From the NCBI RefSeq assembly GCF_032854445.1, contig NW_027018039.1:43863-107862 (forward strand): 64,000 bases of DNA, written 5' to 3'. The notes beneath the pieces are model-generated. The model was not told the DNA's origin. It saw only the letters and a list, made by a program, of their open reading frames with translations, and made no database searches. Below are positions 1-10,345 of this stretch, in pieces; the first letter of the stretch is position 1, and every line of letters begins with the position of its first letter. The stretch is from Liolophura sinensis. Its lineage: Eukaryota > Mollusca > Polyplacophora > Chitonida > Chitonidae. A program made the translations under genes and the position numbers.

Positions 1-20
1 GAGTAAGAGCCGTTGCTGGG

Positions 21-47
21 CACGTGATTATGACATAAATGATCATT
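21..47. other. Palindrome cluster at the monomer start (CACGTG, TTATGACATAA, AATGATCATT)
   Basis: Three dyad symmetries are adjacent in 27 bases: CACGTG at 21-26, TTATG-A-CATAA at 28-38 and the perfect 10-base palindrome AATGATCATT at 38-47. The arrangement repeats at the same place in most monomers. CACGTG is the canonical E-box for bHLH proteins, but binding here is unproven. Variants such as CACATG (21647) or AATGATTATT break individual elements. Confidence 0.8.
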
Positions 48-158
48 CAATTGTCACTACAGCCAAAAGTATTGGTCGGAGAGCAACGCGGTTTGCACCA
101 TTCGATTTGTCGTCACAAAATACATCGGATTAGCCTTTTACCAGCAGCACTGTAACAA

Positions 159-192
159 TTTTTCCAATTTTGCATTTTTGCCTGGTCTTTTT
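159..192. other. Clustered short T-tracts, possible curved DNA
   Basis: Four T-runs lie at 159-163, 168-171, 175-179 and 188-192, with centres about 8, 8 and 13 bases apart. The same cluster is present in every full monomer and in the shortened ones. A-tracts spaced near the helical repeat can bend DNA, and such bends are common in satellites. The phasing here is only approximate. Confidence 0.55.
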
Positions 193-213
193 GTTAATTG
201 AAATCGGCTACAC

Positions 214-226
214 TGTACTCTGTACA
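214..226. other. Small inverted repeat TGTAC-TCT-GTACA
   Basis: Five-base arms flank a three-base centre. Several subtypes change only the centre (ACT at 13731-13743, TGT near 25679) and keep the arms. Others break an arm, for example TACTATGTACC and ACTTTCCTCTGTACA. Confidence 0.65.
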
Positions 227-305
227 ATCGCGACTGGTCATTACTATATTTAACTTTTGACTATAAGTTATGTGCCCTTCGGTAGCCCAGAAGACCTGAA
301 ATCTT

Positions 306-318
306 TGGGCTAAGCCCA
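306..318. other. Small hairpin TGGGC-TAA-GCCCA with dimorphic loop
   Basis: Five-base GC-rich arms flank a three-base loop. Across monomers the loop is TAA, CAA or TCA while the arms are mostly kept. Subtypes with GCGCAT or GGACTAAGCCC have one arm altered. The T/C change in the loop toggles a stop codon in one plus-strand frame, which explains why spurious open frames appear and disappear. Confidence 0.7.
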
Positions 319-334
319 TTTAACTCACCCAGCG

Positions 335-362
335 ATTGTCTTACTTCTAAGTGCAAGACAAT
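335..362. other. Conserved long hairpin, 8 + 4 base-pair arms with a 2-base bulge
   Basis: ATTGTCTT (335-342) pairs with AAGACAAT (355-362). Inside it ACTT pairs with AAGT, leaving a CT tip and a two-base bulge (GC here, CC or CG elsewhere). It is the longest dyad in the monomer and is present in most units; 9586-9613 is another clear example. Variants at 19216 (ATTGTGTT with AAGAGAAT) have two mismatches. Confidence 0.75.
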
Positions 363-375
363 CTCAATGTCTTTA

Positions 376-387
376 TCTACGTGTAGA
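376..387. other. Small inverted repeat TCTAC-GT-GTAGA
   Basis: Five-base arms with a two-base centre, 14 bases downstream of the larger hairpin. It is nearly invariant across the array. A few variants alter it, for example TTTACGTGTAGA (19256) and CTACATGTAG (48109). Confidence 0.65.
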
Positions 388-1097
388 AAAACCACACCAT
401 TTGTACATAAAAAACACAAGGTACTTGATACAGTCTGCTGTAAAAAGTACAACTGACCACAATCCCACATGAATAAGGTGCCAAAAGATGCGGAATTGAG
501 CCAGGTATCGGCAACTGTTGAAAAATTGCAAATTTCCCTGGTTTCCATGGATTAAGAGCCGTTGCTGGGCACGTGATTATGACATAAATGATCATTCAAA
601 TGTCACTACAGCCAAAAGTATTGGTCGGAGAGCAACGCAGTTTGCACCATTCGATTTCTCCCCACAAAATACGTCGGATTAGCCTCTTACCAGCAGCACT
701 GGGACAGTTTTTCCACTTTTGCATTTTTACCTGGTCTTTCGGTAATTGAAATCGGCTACACTGTACTCTGTACAATCGCGACTGGTCATTACTATATTCA
801 ACTTTTGACTATAAGTTATGTGCCCTTCGGTAGCCCAGAAGACCTGAAATCCTTAAGCCAAGCCCATTTAACTCACCCAGCAATTGTCTTACTTCTAAGT
901 CCAAGACAATCTGAATGTCTTTATCTACGTGTAGAAAAACCAGACCATTTGTACGTGAAAAACACAAGGTACTTGATACAGTCTGCTGTAAAAAGTACAA
1001 CTCAACACTGACCCACTTCAGTAAGGTGCCAAAAGATTCGGAATTGAGCCAGGCATCGGCAGCTGTTGACAAATTGCAAATTTCCCTGGTTTCCATG

Positions 1098-1646
1098 GAG
1101 TAAGAGCCGTTGCTGTGCACGTGATTATGACATAAATGATCATTGAATTGTCGCTACAGCCAAAAGTATTGGTCAGAGAGCAACGCGGATTGCACCATTC
1201 GATTTCTCGTCACAAAATACGTCGGATTAGCCTTTTACTAGTAGCACTGGAACAGTTTTTCCACTTTTGCATTTTTGCCTGGTCTTTTTGTTAATTGAAA
1301 TCGGCTACACTGTACTCTGTACAATCGCGACTGGTCATTACTATATTCAACTTTTGACTATAAGTTCTGTGCCCTTCGGTAGCCCAGAAGACCTGAAATC
1401 TTTGGGCTAAGCCCATTTAACTCACCCAGCAATTGTCTTACTTCTAAGTGCAAGACAATCTCAATGTCTTTATCTACGTGTAGAAAAACCACACCATTTG
1501 TACATAAAAAACACAAGGTACTTCATACATTCTGCTGTAAAAAGTACAACTGAACACTGACCCACTTCAGTAAGGTGCCAAAAGATGCGGAATTGAGCCA
1601 GGCATCGGCAGCTGTTGAAAAATTGCAAATTTCCCTGGTTTCCATG
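1098..1646 (+). repeat. Representative full-length 549-bp satellite monomer
   Basis: This unit has the modal length and most consensus landmarks. Relative to its first base: palindrome cluster at about 21-47, a CpG-containing stretch at about 85-130, T-tracts at 159-192, a TGTAC/GTACA hairpin near 214, a TGGGC/GCCCA hairpin near 306, a longer ATTGTCTT/AAGACAAT hairpin near 335 and TCTAC/GTAGA near 376. I see no internal subrepeat, so the monomer does not look like a fused dimer. 549 is three times 183, which would suit three nucleosomes per unit; that is an inference. Confidence 0.9.
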
Positions 1647-2744
1647 GAGTAAGAGCCGTTGCTGGGCACGTGATTATGACATAAATGATTATTTAATTGT
1701 CGCTACAGCCAAAAGTATTTGTCGGAGAGCAACGCGGTTTGCACCATTCGATTTCTCGTCACAAAATACGTCGGATTAGCTTCTTACCAGCAGCACTGGA
1801 ACAGTTTTTCCACTTTTGCATTTTTACCTGGTCTTTTTGTTAATTGAAATCGGCTACACTGTACTCTGTACAATCGCGACAGGTCATTACTATATTCAAC
1901 TTTTTACTATAAGTTCTGTGCCCTTCAGTAGCCGAGAAGACATCAAATCTTTGGGCCAAGCCCATTTAACTCACCCAGCAATTGTCTTACTTCTAAGTCC
2001 AAGACAATCTCAATGTCTTTATCTACGTGTAGAAAAACCACACCATTTGTTTATATAAAACACAAGGTTCTTGATACAGTCTGCTGTAAAAAGTACAACT
2101 GAACACTGACCCACTTCAGTAAGGTGCCAAAAGATGCGGAATTGGGCCAGGCATCGGTAGCTGTTGAAAAATTGCAAATTTCCCTGGTTTCCATGGAGTA
2201 AGAGCCGTTGGTATGCACGTGATCATGACATCAATGATCAATCAATTGTCCCTGCAGCCAAAAGTATTGGTCGCAGAGCAACGCGGTTTGCACCATTCGA
2301 TTTCTCGTCATAAAATACGTCGGATTAGCCTCTTACCAGCAGTACTGGAACATTTTTTCCACTTTTGCATGTTTGCCTGGTCTTTTTGTTAATTGAAACC
2401 GGCTACACTGTACTCTGTACAATCGCGACTGGTCATTACTATATTCAACTTTTGACTATAAGTTATGTGCCCTTCGGTAGCCCAGAAAACCTGAAATCTT
2501 TGGGCCAAGCCCATTTAACTCACCCAGCAATTGTCTTACTTCTAAGTCCAAGACAATATCAATGTCTTTATCTACGTGTAGAAAAACCACACCATTTGTA
2601 CGTGAAAAACACAAGGTACTTGATACAGTCTGCTGTAAAAAGTACAACTGAACACTGACCCACTTCAGTAAGGTGCCAAAAGATGCGGAATTGGGCCAGG
2701 CATCGGTAGCTGTTGAAAAATTGCAAATTTCCCTGGTTTCCATG

Positions 2745-3216
2745 GAGTAAGAGCCGTTGCTACGCACGTGATTATGACATAAATAATTATTTAATTGTCG
2801 CTACAGCCAAAAGTATTGGTCGGAGAGCAACGCGGATTGCACCATTCGATTTCTCGTCACAAAATACGTCGGATTAGCCTCTTGCCAGCAGCACTGGAAC
2901 AGTTTTTCCACTTTTGCATTTTTACCTGGTCTTTTTGTTAATTGAAATCGGCTACACTGTACTCTGTACAATCGCGACTGGTCATTACTATATTCAACTT
3001 TTGACTATAAGTTCTGTGCCCTTCGGTAGCCCAGAAGACCTGAAATCTTTGGGCTAAGCCCATTTAACTCACCCAGCAATTGTCTTACTTCTAAGTGCAA
3101 GACAATCTCAATGTCTTTATCTACGTGTAGAAAAACCATACCATTTGCCAAAAGATTCGGAATTGAACCAGGTATCGGCAGCTGTTGAAAAATTGCAAAT
3201 TTCCCTGGTTTCCATG
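2745..3216 (+). repeat. Shortened 472-bp monomer with a 77-bp internal deletion
   Basis: The unit reads ACCATACCATTTG directly joined to CCAAAAGATTCGG, around 3149. The normal sequence between these points, from TACATAAAAAACAC to GTAAGGTG, is 77 bases and is missing. The two breakpoints share TG, so a short-homology deletion is possible. This deletion appears only once in the window. Confidence 0.9.
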
Positions 3217-6200
3217 GAGTAAGAGCCGTTGCTGGGCACGTGATTATGACATAAATGATCATTCAATTGTCACTACAGCCAAAAGTATTGGTCGGAGAGC
3301 AACGCGGTTTGCACCATTCGATTTGTCGTCACAAAATACATCGGATTAGCCTTTTACCAGCAGCACTGTAACAATTTTTCCAATTTTGCATTTTTGCCTG
3401 GTCTTTTTGTTAATTGAAATCGGCTACACTGTACTCTGTACAATCGCGACTGGTCATTACTATATTTAACTTTTGACTATAAGTTATGTGCCCTTCGGTA
3501 GCCCAGAAGACCTGAAATCTTTGGGCTAAGCCCATTTAACTCACCCAGCGATTGTCTTACTTCTAAGTGCAAGACAATCTCAATGTCTTTATCTACGTGT
3601 AGAAAAACCACACCATTTGTACATAAAAAACACAAGGTACTTGATACAGTCTGCTGTAAAAAGTACAACTGACCACAATCCCACATGAATAAGGTGCCAA
3701 AAGATGCGGAATTGAGCCAGGTATCGGCAACTGTTGAAAAATTGCAAATTTCCCTGGTTTCCATGGATTAAGAGCCGTTGCTGGGCACGTGATTATGACA
3801 TAAATGATCATTCAAATGTCACTACAGCCAAAAGTATTGGTCGGAGAGCAACGCAGTTTGCACCATTCGATTTCTCCCCACAAAATACGTCGGATTAGCC
3901 TCTTACCAGCAGCACTGGGACAGTTTTTCCACTTTTGCATTTTTACCTGGTCTTTCGGTAATTGAAATCGGCTACACTGTACTCTGTACAATCGCGACTG
4001 GTCATTACTATATTCAACTTTTGACTATAAGTTATGTGCCCTTCGGTAGCCCAGAAGACCTGAAATCCTTAAGCCAAGCCCATTTAACTCACCCAGCAAT
4101 TGTCTTACTTCTAAGTCCAAGACAATCTGAATGTCTTTATCTACGTGTAGAAAAACCAGACCATTTGTACGTGAAAAACACAAGGTACTTGATACAGTCT
4201 GCTGTAAAAAGTACAACTCAACACTGACCCACTTCAGTAAGGTGCCAAAAGATTCGGAATTGAGCCAGGCATCGGCAGCTGTTGACAAATTGCAAATTTC
4301 CCTGGTTTCCATGGAGTAAGAGCCGTTGCTGTGCACGTGATTATGACATAAATGATCATTGAATTGTCGCTACAGCCAAAAGTATTGGTCAGAGAGCAAC
4401 GCGGATTGCACCATTCGATTTCTCGTCACAAAATACGTCGGATTAGCCTTTTACTAGTAGCACTGGAACAGTTTTTCCACTTTTGCATTTTTGCCTGGTC
4501 TTTTTGTTAATTGAAATCGGCTACACTGTACTCTGTACAATCGCGACTGGTCATTACTATATTCAACTTTTGACTATAAGTTCTGTGCCCTTCGGTAGCC
4601 CAGAAGACCTGAAATCTTTGGGCTAAGCCCATTTAACTCACCCAGCAATTGTCTTACTTCTAAGTGCAAGACAATCTCAATGTCTTTATCTACGTGTAGA
4701 AAAACCACACCATTTGTACATAAAAAACACAAGGTACTTCATACATTCTGCTGTAAAAAGTACAACTGAACACTGACCCACTTCAGTAAGGTGCCAAAAG
4801 ATGCGGAATTGAGCCAGGCATCGGCAGCTGTTGAAAAATTGCAAATTTCCCTGGTTTCCATGGAGTAAGAGCCGTTGCTGGGCACGTGATTATGACATAA
4901 ATGATTATTTAATTGTCGCTACAGCCAAAAGTATTTGTCGGAGAGCAACGCGGTTTGCACCATTCGATTTCTCGTCACAAAATACGTCGGATTAGCTTCT
5001 TACCAGCAGCACTGGAACAGTTTTTCCACTTTTGCATTTTTACCTGGTCTTTTTGTTAATTGAAATCGGCTACACTGTACTCTGTACAATCGCGACAGGT
5101 CATTACTATATTCAACTTTTTACTATAAGTTCTGTGCCCTTCAGTAGCCGAGAAGACATCAAATCTTTGGGCCAAGCCCATTTAACTCACCCAGCAATTG
5201 TCTTACTTCTAAGTCCAAGACAATCTCAATGTCTTTATCTACGTGTAGAAAAACCACACCATTTGTTTATATAAAACACAAGGTTCTTGATACAGTCTGC
5301 TGTAAAAAGTACAACTGAACACTGACCCACTTCAGTAAGGTGCCAAAAGATGCGGAATTGGGCCAGGCATCGGTAGCTGTTGAAAAATTGCAAATTTCCC
5401 TGGTTTCCATGGAGTAAGAGCCGTTGGTATGCACGTGATCATGACATCAATGATCAATCAATTGTCCCTGCAGCCAAAAGTATTGGTCGCAGAGCAACGC
5501 GGTTTGCACCATTCGATTTCTCGTCATAAAATACGTCGGATTAGCCTCTTACCAGCAGTACTGGAACATTTTTTCCACTTTTGCATGTTTGCCTGGTCTT
5601 TTTGTTAATTGAAACCGGCTACACTGTACTCTGTACAATCGCGACTGGTCATTACTATATTCAACTTTTGACTATAAGTTATGTGCCCTTCGGTAGCCCA
5701 GAAAACCTGAAATCTTTGGGCCAAGCCCATTTAACTCACCCAGCAATTGTCTTACTTCTAAGTCCAAGACAATATCAATGTCTTTATCTACGTGTAGAAA
5801 AACCACACCATTTGTACGTGAAAAACACAAGGTACTTGATACAGTCTGCTGTAAAAAGTACAACTGAACACTGACCCACTTCAGTAAGGTGCCAAAAGAT
5901 GCGGAATTGGGCCAGGCATCGGTAGCTGTTGAAAAATTGCAAATTTCCCTGGTTTCCATGGAGTAAGAGCCGTTGCTACGCACGTGATTATGACATAAAT
6001 AATTATTTAATTGTCGCTACAGCCAAAAGTATTGGTCGGAGAGCAACGCGGATTGCACCATTCGATTTCTCGTCACAAAATACGTCGGATTAGCCTCTTG
6101 CCAGCAGCACTGGAACAGTTTTTCCACTTTTGCATTTTTACCTGGTCTTTTTGTTAATTGAAATCGGCTACACTGTACTCTGTACAATCGCGACTGGTCA

Positions 6201-6509
6201 TTACTATATTCAACTTTTGACTATAAGTTCTGTGCCCTTCGGTAGCCCAGAAGACCTGAAATCTTTGGGCTAAGCCCATTTAACTCACCCAGCAATTGTC
6301 TTACTTCTAAGTGCAAGACAATCTCAATGTCTTTATCTACGTGTAGAAAAACCACACCATTTGTACATAAAAAACACAAGGTACTTCATACATTCTGCTG
6401 TAAAAAGTACAACTGAACACTGACCCACTTCAGTAAGGTGCCAAAAGATGCGGAATTGAGCCAGGCATCGGCAGCTGTTGAAAAATTGCAAATTTCCCTG
6501 GTTTCCATG
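3217..6509 (+). repeat. Six-monomer higher-order unit, copy B
   Basis: Monomers start at 3217, 3766, 4314, 4863, 5412 and 5961. The first five appear identical to copy A wherever I compared them. The sixth is full length (549 bp) instead of 472 bp. Its 5' part resembles monomer 2745, while its 3' part carries ACTTCATACATTCTG as in monomers 1098 and 4314. It is therefore a chimera of two positions in the unit. Confidence 0.92.
4863..6509 (+). repeat. Three-monomer (1647-bp) higher-order unit, first copy
   Basis: Monomers 4863, 5412 and 5961 form a 1647-bp trimer. It reappears at 6510, 7059 and 7608. Shared marks include GTATTTGTCGG in the first, GGTATGCACGTGATCATG in the second and AAATAATTATTTAATTG in the third. 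The first monomers differ at AGTAGCCGAG versus AGTAGCCCAG (around 5146 and 6792), so the copies are not perfectly identical. Confidence 0.9.
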
Positions 6510-8153
6510 GAGTAAGAGCCGTTGCTGGGCACGTGATTATGACATAAATGATTATTTAATTGTCGCTACAGCCAAAAGTATTTGTCGGAGAGCAACGCGG
6601 TTTGCACCATTCGATTTCTCGTCACAAAATACGTCGGATTAGCTTCTTACCAGCAGCACTGGAACAGTTTTTCCACTTTTGCATTTTTACCTGGTCTTTT
6701 TGTTAATTGAAATCGGCTACACTGTACTCTGTACAATCGCGACAGGTCATTACTATATTCAACTTTTTACTATAAGTTCTGTGCCCTTCAGTAGCCCAGA
6801 AGACATCAAATCTTTGGGCCAAGCCCATTTAACTCACCCAGCAATTGTCTTACTTCTAAGTCCAAGACAATCTCAATGTCTTTATCTACGTGTAGAAAAA
6901 CCACACCATTTGTTTATATAAAACACAAGGTTCTTGATACAGTCTGCTGTAAAAAGTACAACTGAACACTGACCCACTTCAGTAAGGTGCCAAAAGATGC
7001 GGAATTGGGCCAGGCATCGGTAGCTGTTGAAAAATTGCAAATTTCCCTGGTTTCCATGGAGTAAGAGCCGTTGGTATGCACGTGATCATGACATCAATGA
7101 TCAATCAATTGTCCCTGCAGCCAAAAGTATTGGTCGCAGAGCAACGCGGTTTGCACCATTCGATTTCTCGTCATAAAATACGTCGGATTAGCCTCTTACC
7201 AGCAGTACTGGAACATTTTTTCCACTTTTGCATGTTTGCCTGGTCTTTTTGTTAATTGAAACCGGCTACACTGTACTCTGTACAATCGCGACTGGTCATT
7301 ACTATATTCAACTTTTGACTATAAGTTATGTGCCCTTCGGTAGCCCAGAAAACCTGAAATCTTTGGGCCAAGCCCATTTAACTCACCCAGCAATTGTCTT
7401 ACTTCTAAGTCCAAGACAATCTCAATGTCTTTATCTACGTGTAGAAAAACCACACCATTTGTACGTGAAAAACACAAGGTACTTGATACAGTCTGCTGTA
7501 AAAAGTACAACTGAACACTGACCCACTTCAGTAAGGTGCCAAAAGATGCGGAATTGGGCCAGGCATCGGTAGCTGTTGAAAAATTGCAAATTTCCCTGGT
7601 TTCCATGGAGTAAGAGCCGTTGCTACGCACGTGATTATGACATAAATAATTATTTAATTGTCGCTACAGCCAAAAGTATTGGTCGGAGAGCAACGCGGAT
7701 TGCACCATTCGATTTCTCGTCACAAAATACGTCGGATTAGCCTCTTGCCAGCAGCACTGGAACAGTTTTTCCACTTTTGCATTTTTACCTGGTCTTTTTG
7801 TTAATTGAAATCGGCTACACTGTACTCTGTACAATCGCGACTGGTCATTACTATATTCAACTTTTGACTATAAGTTATGTGCCCTTCAGTTGCCCAGAAG
7901 ACGTCAAATCTTTGGGCTAAGCCCATTTAACTCACATAGCAACTGTCTTACTTTTAAGACCAAGACAATCTCAATGTCTTTATCTACGTGTAGAAAAACC
8001 AGACCATTTGTACATAAATAAAAGGTACTTGATACAGTCTGCTGTAAAAAGTACAACTAAACACTGACCCACATTTATAAGGTGCCAAAAGATGCGGAAG
8101 TGGGCCAGGCATCGGCAGCTTTTAAAAAATTGCAAATATCCATGGTTTCCATG
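6510..8153 (+). repeat. Three-monomer higher-order unit, second copy, diverging in its last monomer
   Basis: Monomers start at 6510, 7059 and 7608. The match to 4863-6509 holds until about 7880. There the third unit changes to ATAAGTTATGTGCCCTTCAGTTG and then to a 3' segment with CATAAATAAAAGG and CACATTTATAAGG. That segment resembles the monomers at 9801, 23274 and 37420. The last unit is 546 bp because the AAATAAAAGG variant is 3 bp shorter. Confidence 0.88.
8017..8022 (+). other. AATAAA motif in the short (545-547-bp class) monomer variant
   Basis: The variant ACATAAATAAAAGG replaces ACATAAAAAACACAAGG and is three bases shorter. It occurs in the monomers starting at 7608, 9801, 23274, 37420, 54857 and 55952. 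It creates a poly(A)-signal-like hexamer, but no transcription unit is evident, so I treat it as a subtype marker. Confidence 0.5.
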
Positions 8154-10345
8154 GAGTAAGAGCCGTTGCTGGGCACGTGATTATGACATCAATGATCATT
8201 CAATTGTTGCAACAGCCAAAAGTATTGGTCGGAGAGCAACGCGGATTGCACCATTCGATTTCTCGTCACAAAATACGTCGGATTAGCCTCTTACTAGTAG
8301 CACTGGAACAGTTTTTCCACTTTTGCATTTTTGCCTGGTCTTTTTGTTAATTGAAATCGGCTACACTGTACTCTGTACAATCGCGACTGGTCATTACTAT
8401 ATTCAACTTTTGACTATATGTTATGTGCCCTTCGGTAACCCAGAAGACGTCAAGTCTTTGGGCTAAGCCCATTTAACTCACCCAGCAATTGTCTTACTTC
8501 TAAGTCCAAGCCAATCTCAATGTCTTTATCTACGTGTAGAAAAACCACACCATTTGTACATGAAAAACACAAGGTACTTGATACAGTCTGCTGTAAAAAG
8601 TACAACTGAACACTGACCCACTTCAGTAAGGTGCCAAAAGATGCGGAATTGAGCCAGGCATCGGCAGCTGTTGAAAAATTGCAAATTTCCCTGGTTTCCA
8701 TGGAGTAAGAGCCGTTGCTGTGCACGTGATTATGACATAAATGATCATTCAATTGTCACTACAGGCAAAAGTATTGGTCGGAGAGGAACGCGGTTTGCAC
8801 CATTCGATTTTTCGTCACAAAATACGTCGGATTAGCCTCTTACCAGCAGCACTGGAACAATTTTTCCACTTTTGCATTTTTGCCTGGTCTTTTTCTTAAT
8901 TGAAATCGGCTACACTGTACTATGTACCATCGCGACTGGTCATTACTATATTCAACTTTTGACTATATGTTATGTGCCCTTCGGTAGCCCAGAAGACGTC
9001 AAATCTTTGGGCTAAGCCCATTTAACTCACCCAGCAATTGTCTTACTTCTAAGTCCAAGACAATCTCAATGTCTTTATCTACGTGTAGAAAAACCACACC
9101 ATCTCTACATGAAAAACACAAGGTACTTGATACAGTCTGCTGTAAAAAGTACAACTAAACACAGACCCACTTCAGTAAGGTGCCAAAAGATGCGGAATTG
9201 AGCCAGGCATCGGCAGCTGTTGAAAAATTGCAAATTTCCCTGGTTTCCATGGAGTAAGAGCCGTTGCTACACACGTGATTATGACATAAATGATTATTTA
9301 ATTGTCGCTACAGCCAAAAGTATTGGTCGGAGAGCAACGCGGATTGCACCATTCGATTTCTCGTCACAAAATACGTCGGATTAGCCTCTTGCCAGCAGCA
9401 CTGGAACAGTTTTTCCACTTTTGCATTTTTACCTGGTCTTTTTGTTAATTGAAATCGGCTACACTGTACTCTGTACAATCGCGACTGGTCATTACTATAT
9501 TCAACTTTTGATTATAAGTTATGTGCCCTTCGGTAGCCCAGAAGACCTGAAATCTTTGGGCCAAGCCCATTTAACTCACCCAGCAATTGTCTTACTTCTA
9601 AGTCCAAGACAATCTCAATGTCTTTATCTACGTGTAGAAAAACCACACCATTTGTACATAAAAAACACAAGGTACTTGATACATTCTGCTGTAAAAAGTA
9701 CAACTGAACACTGACCCACTTCAGTAAGGTGCCAAAAGATGCGGAATTGAGCCAGGCATCGGCAGCTGTTGAAAAATTGCAAATTTCCCTGGTTTCCATG
9801 GAGTAAGAGCCGTTGCTGGGCACGTGATTATGACATAAATGATTATTTAATTGTCGCTACAGCCAAAAGTATTTGTCGGAGAGCAACGCGGTTTGCACCA
9901 TTCGATTTCTCGTCACAAAATACGTCGGATTAGCCTCTTACCAGCAGCACTGGAACAGTTTTTCCACTTTTGCATTTTTACCTGGTCTTTTGGTAATTGA
10001 AATCGGCTACACTGTACTCTGTACAATCGCGACTGGTCATTACTATATTCAACTTTTGACTATAAGTTATGTGCCCTTCGGTAGCCCAGAAGACCTGAAA
10101 TCTTGGGGCCAAGCCCATTTAACTCACCCAGCAATTGTCTTACTTCTAAGTCGAAGACAATCTCAATGTCTTTATCTACGTGTAGAAAAACCAGACCATT
10201 TGTACATAAATAAAAGGTACTTGATACAGTCTGCTGTAAAAAGTACAACAAAACACTGACCCACATTTATAAGGTGCCAAAAGATGCGGAAGTGGGCCAG
10301 GCATCGGCAGCTGTTAAAATATTGCAAATATCCCTGGTTTCCATG
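8154..10345 (+). repeat. Four mosaic monomers between two higher-order domains
   Basis: Monomers start at 8154, 8703, 9252 and 9801 (lengths 549, 549, 549, 545). They resemble the series at 23820, 24369, 24918 and 25467: GTTGCWACAGCC in the first, GAGAGGAACGCGG in the second, GCTACACACGTG in the third and GTATTTGTCGG in the fourth. Several halves are exchanged, though. The 3' half of 8154 and of 9801 belong to other subtypes. The fourth unit has a CTTTTGGTAATTG indel and the short AAATAAAAGG variant. Confidence 0.82.

Larger units (their letters stand above)
1..3216 (+). repeat. Six-monomer higher-order unit, copy A
   Basis: Monomers start at 1, 550, 1098, 1647, 2196 and 2745, with lengths 549, 548, 549, 549, 549 and 472. 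The sixth is deleted by 77 bp, giving a 3216-bp unit. The 548-bp second unit has CTTTCGGTAATTG where others have CTTTTTGTTAATTG. Diagnostic marks, such as GGTATGCAC at the start of the fifth unit and GATTAAGAGCC at 550, recur 3216 bases later. The left limit is the window edge, so the unit may begin earlier. Confidence 0.93.

Noticed and set aside
73-109. Possible RNA polymerase III A and B boxes (TGGTCGGAGAG, then CATTCGATTTC in most units)
   Set aside because: The first has one mismatch to the A-box consensus and the second three mismatches to the B-box consensus. Only about 15 bases separate them, too few for a tRNA-like promoter. No tRNA fold or SINE tail was seen.
95-125. CENP-B box-like sequence around CATTCGATTTCTCGTC
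   Set aside because: It lacks the required CGGG core at the right distance after TTCG. No other position on either strand fits by eye.
159-192. Bacterial-style terminator or promoter in the T-rich stretch
   Set aside because: There is no GC-rich stem directly before the T-runs and no gene to serve. The context is a eukaryotic-type satellite.
261-548. Recurrent minus-strand open frames of about 91-112 residues in most monomers
   Set aside because: They are the same satellite sequence read in one frame, shifted or truncated by single-base changes from unit to unit. No start context, conserved domain or coding-type substitution pattern is visible.
2365-2658. Recurrent plus-strand open frames of about 80-97 residues with a hydrophobic beginning
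   Set aside because: The apparent membrane-like start comes from the T-tract region. The frame overlaps the minus-strand one, and sister monomers carry stops in it (TAA in the hairpin loop). No recognisable protein family.
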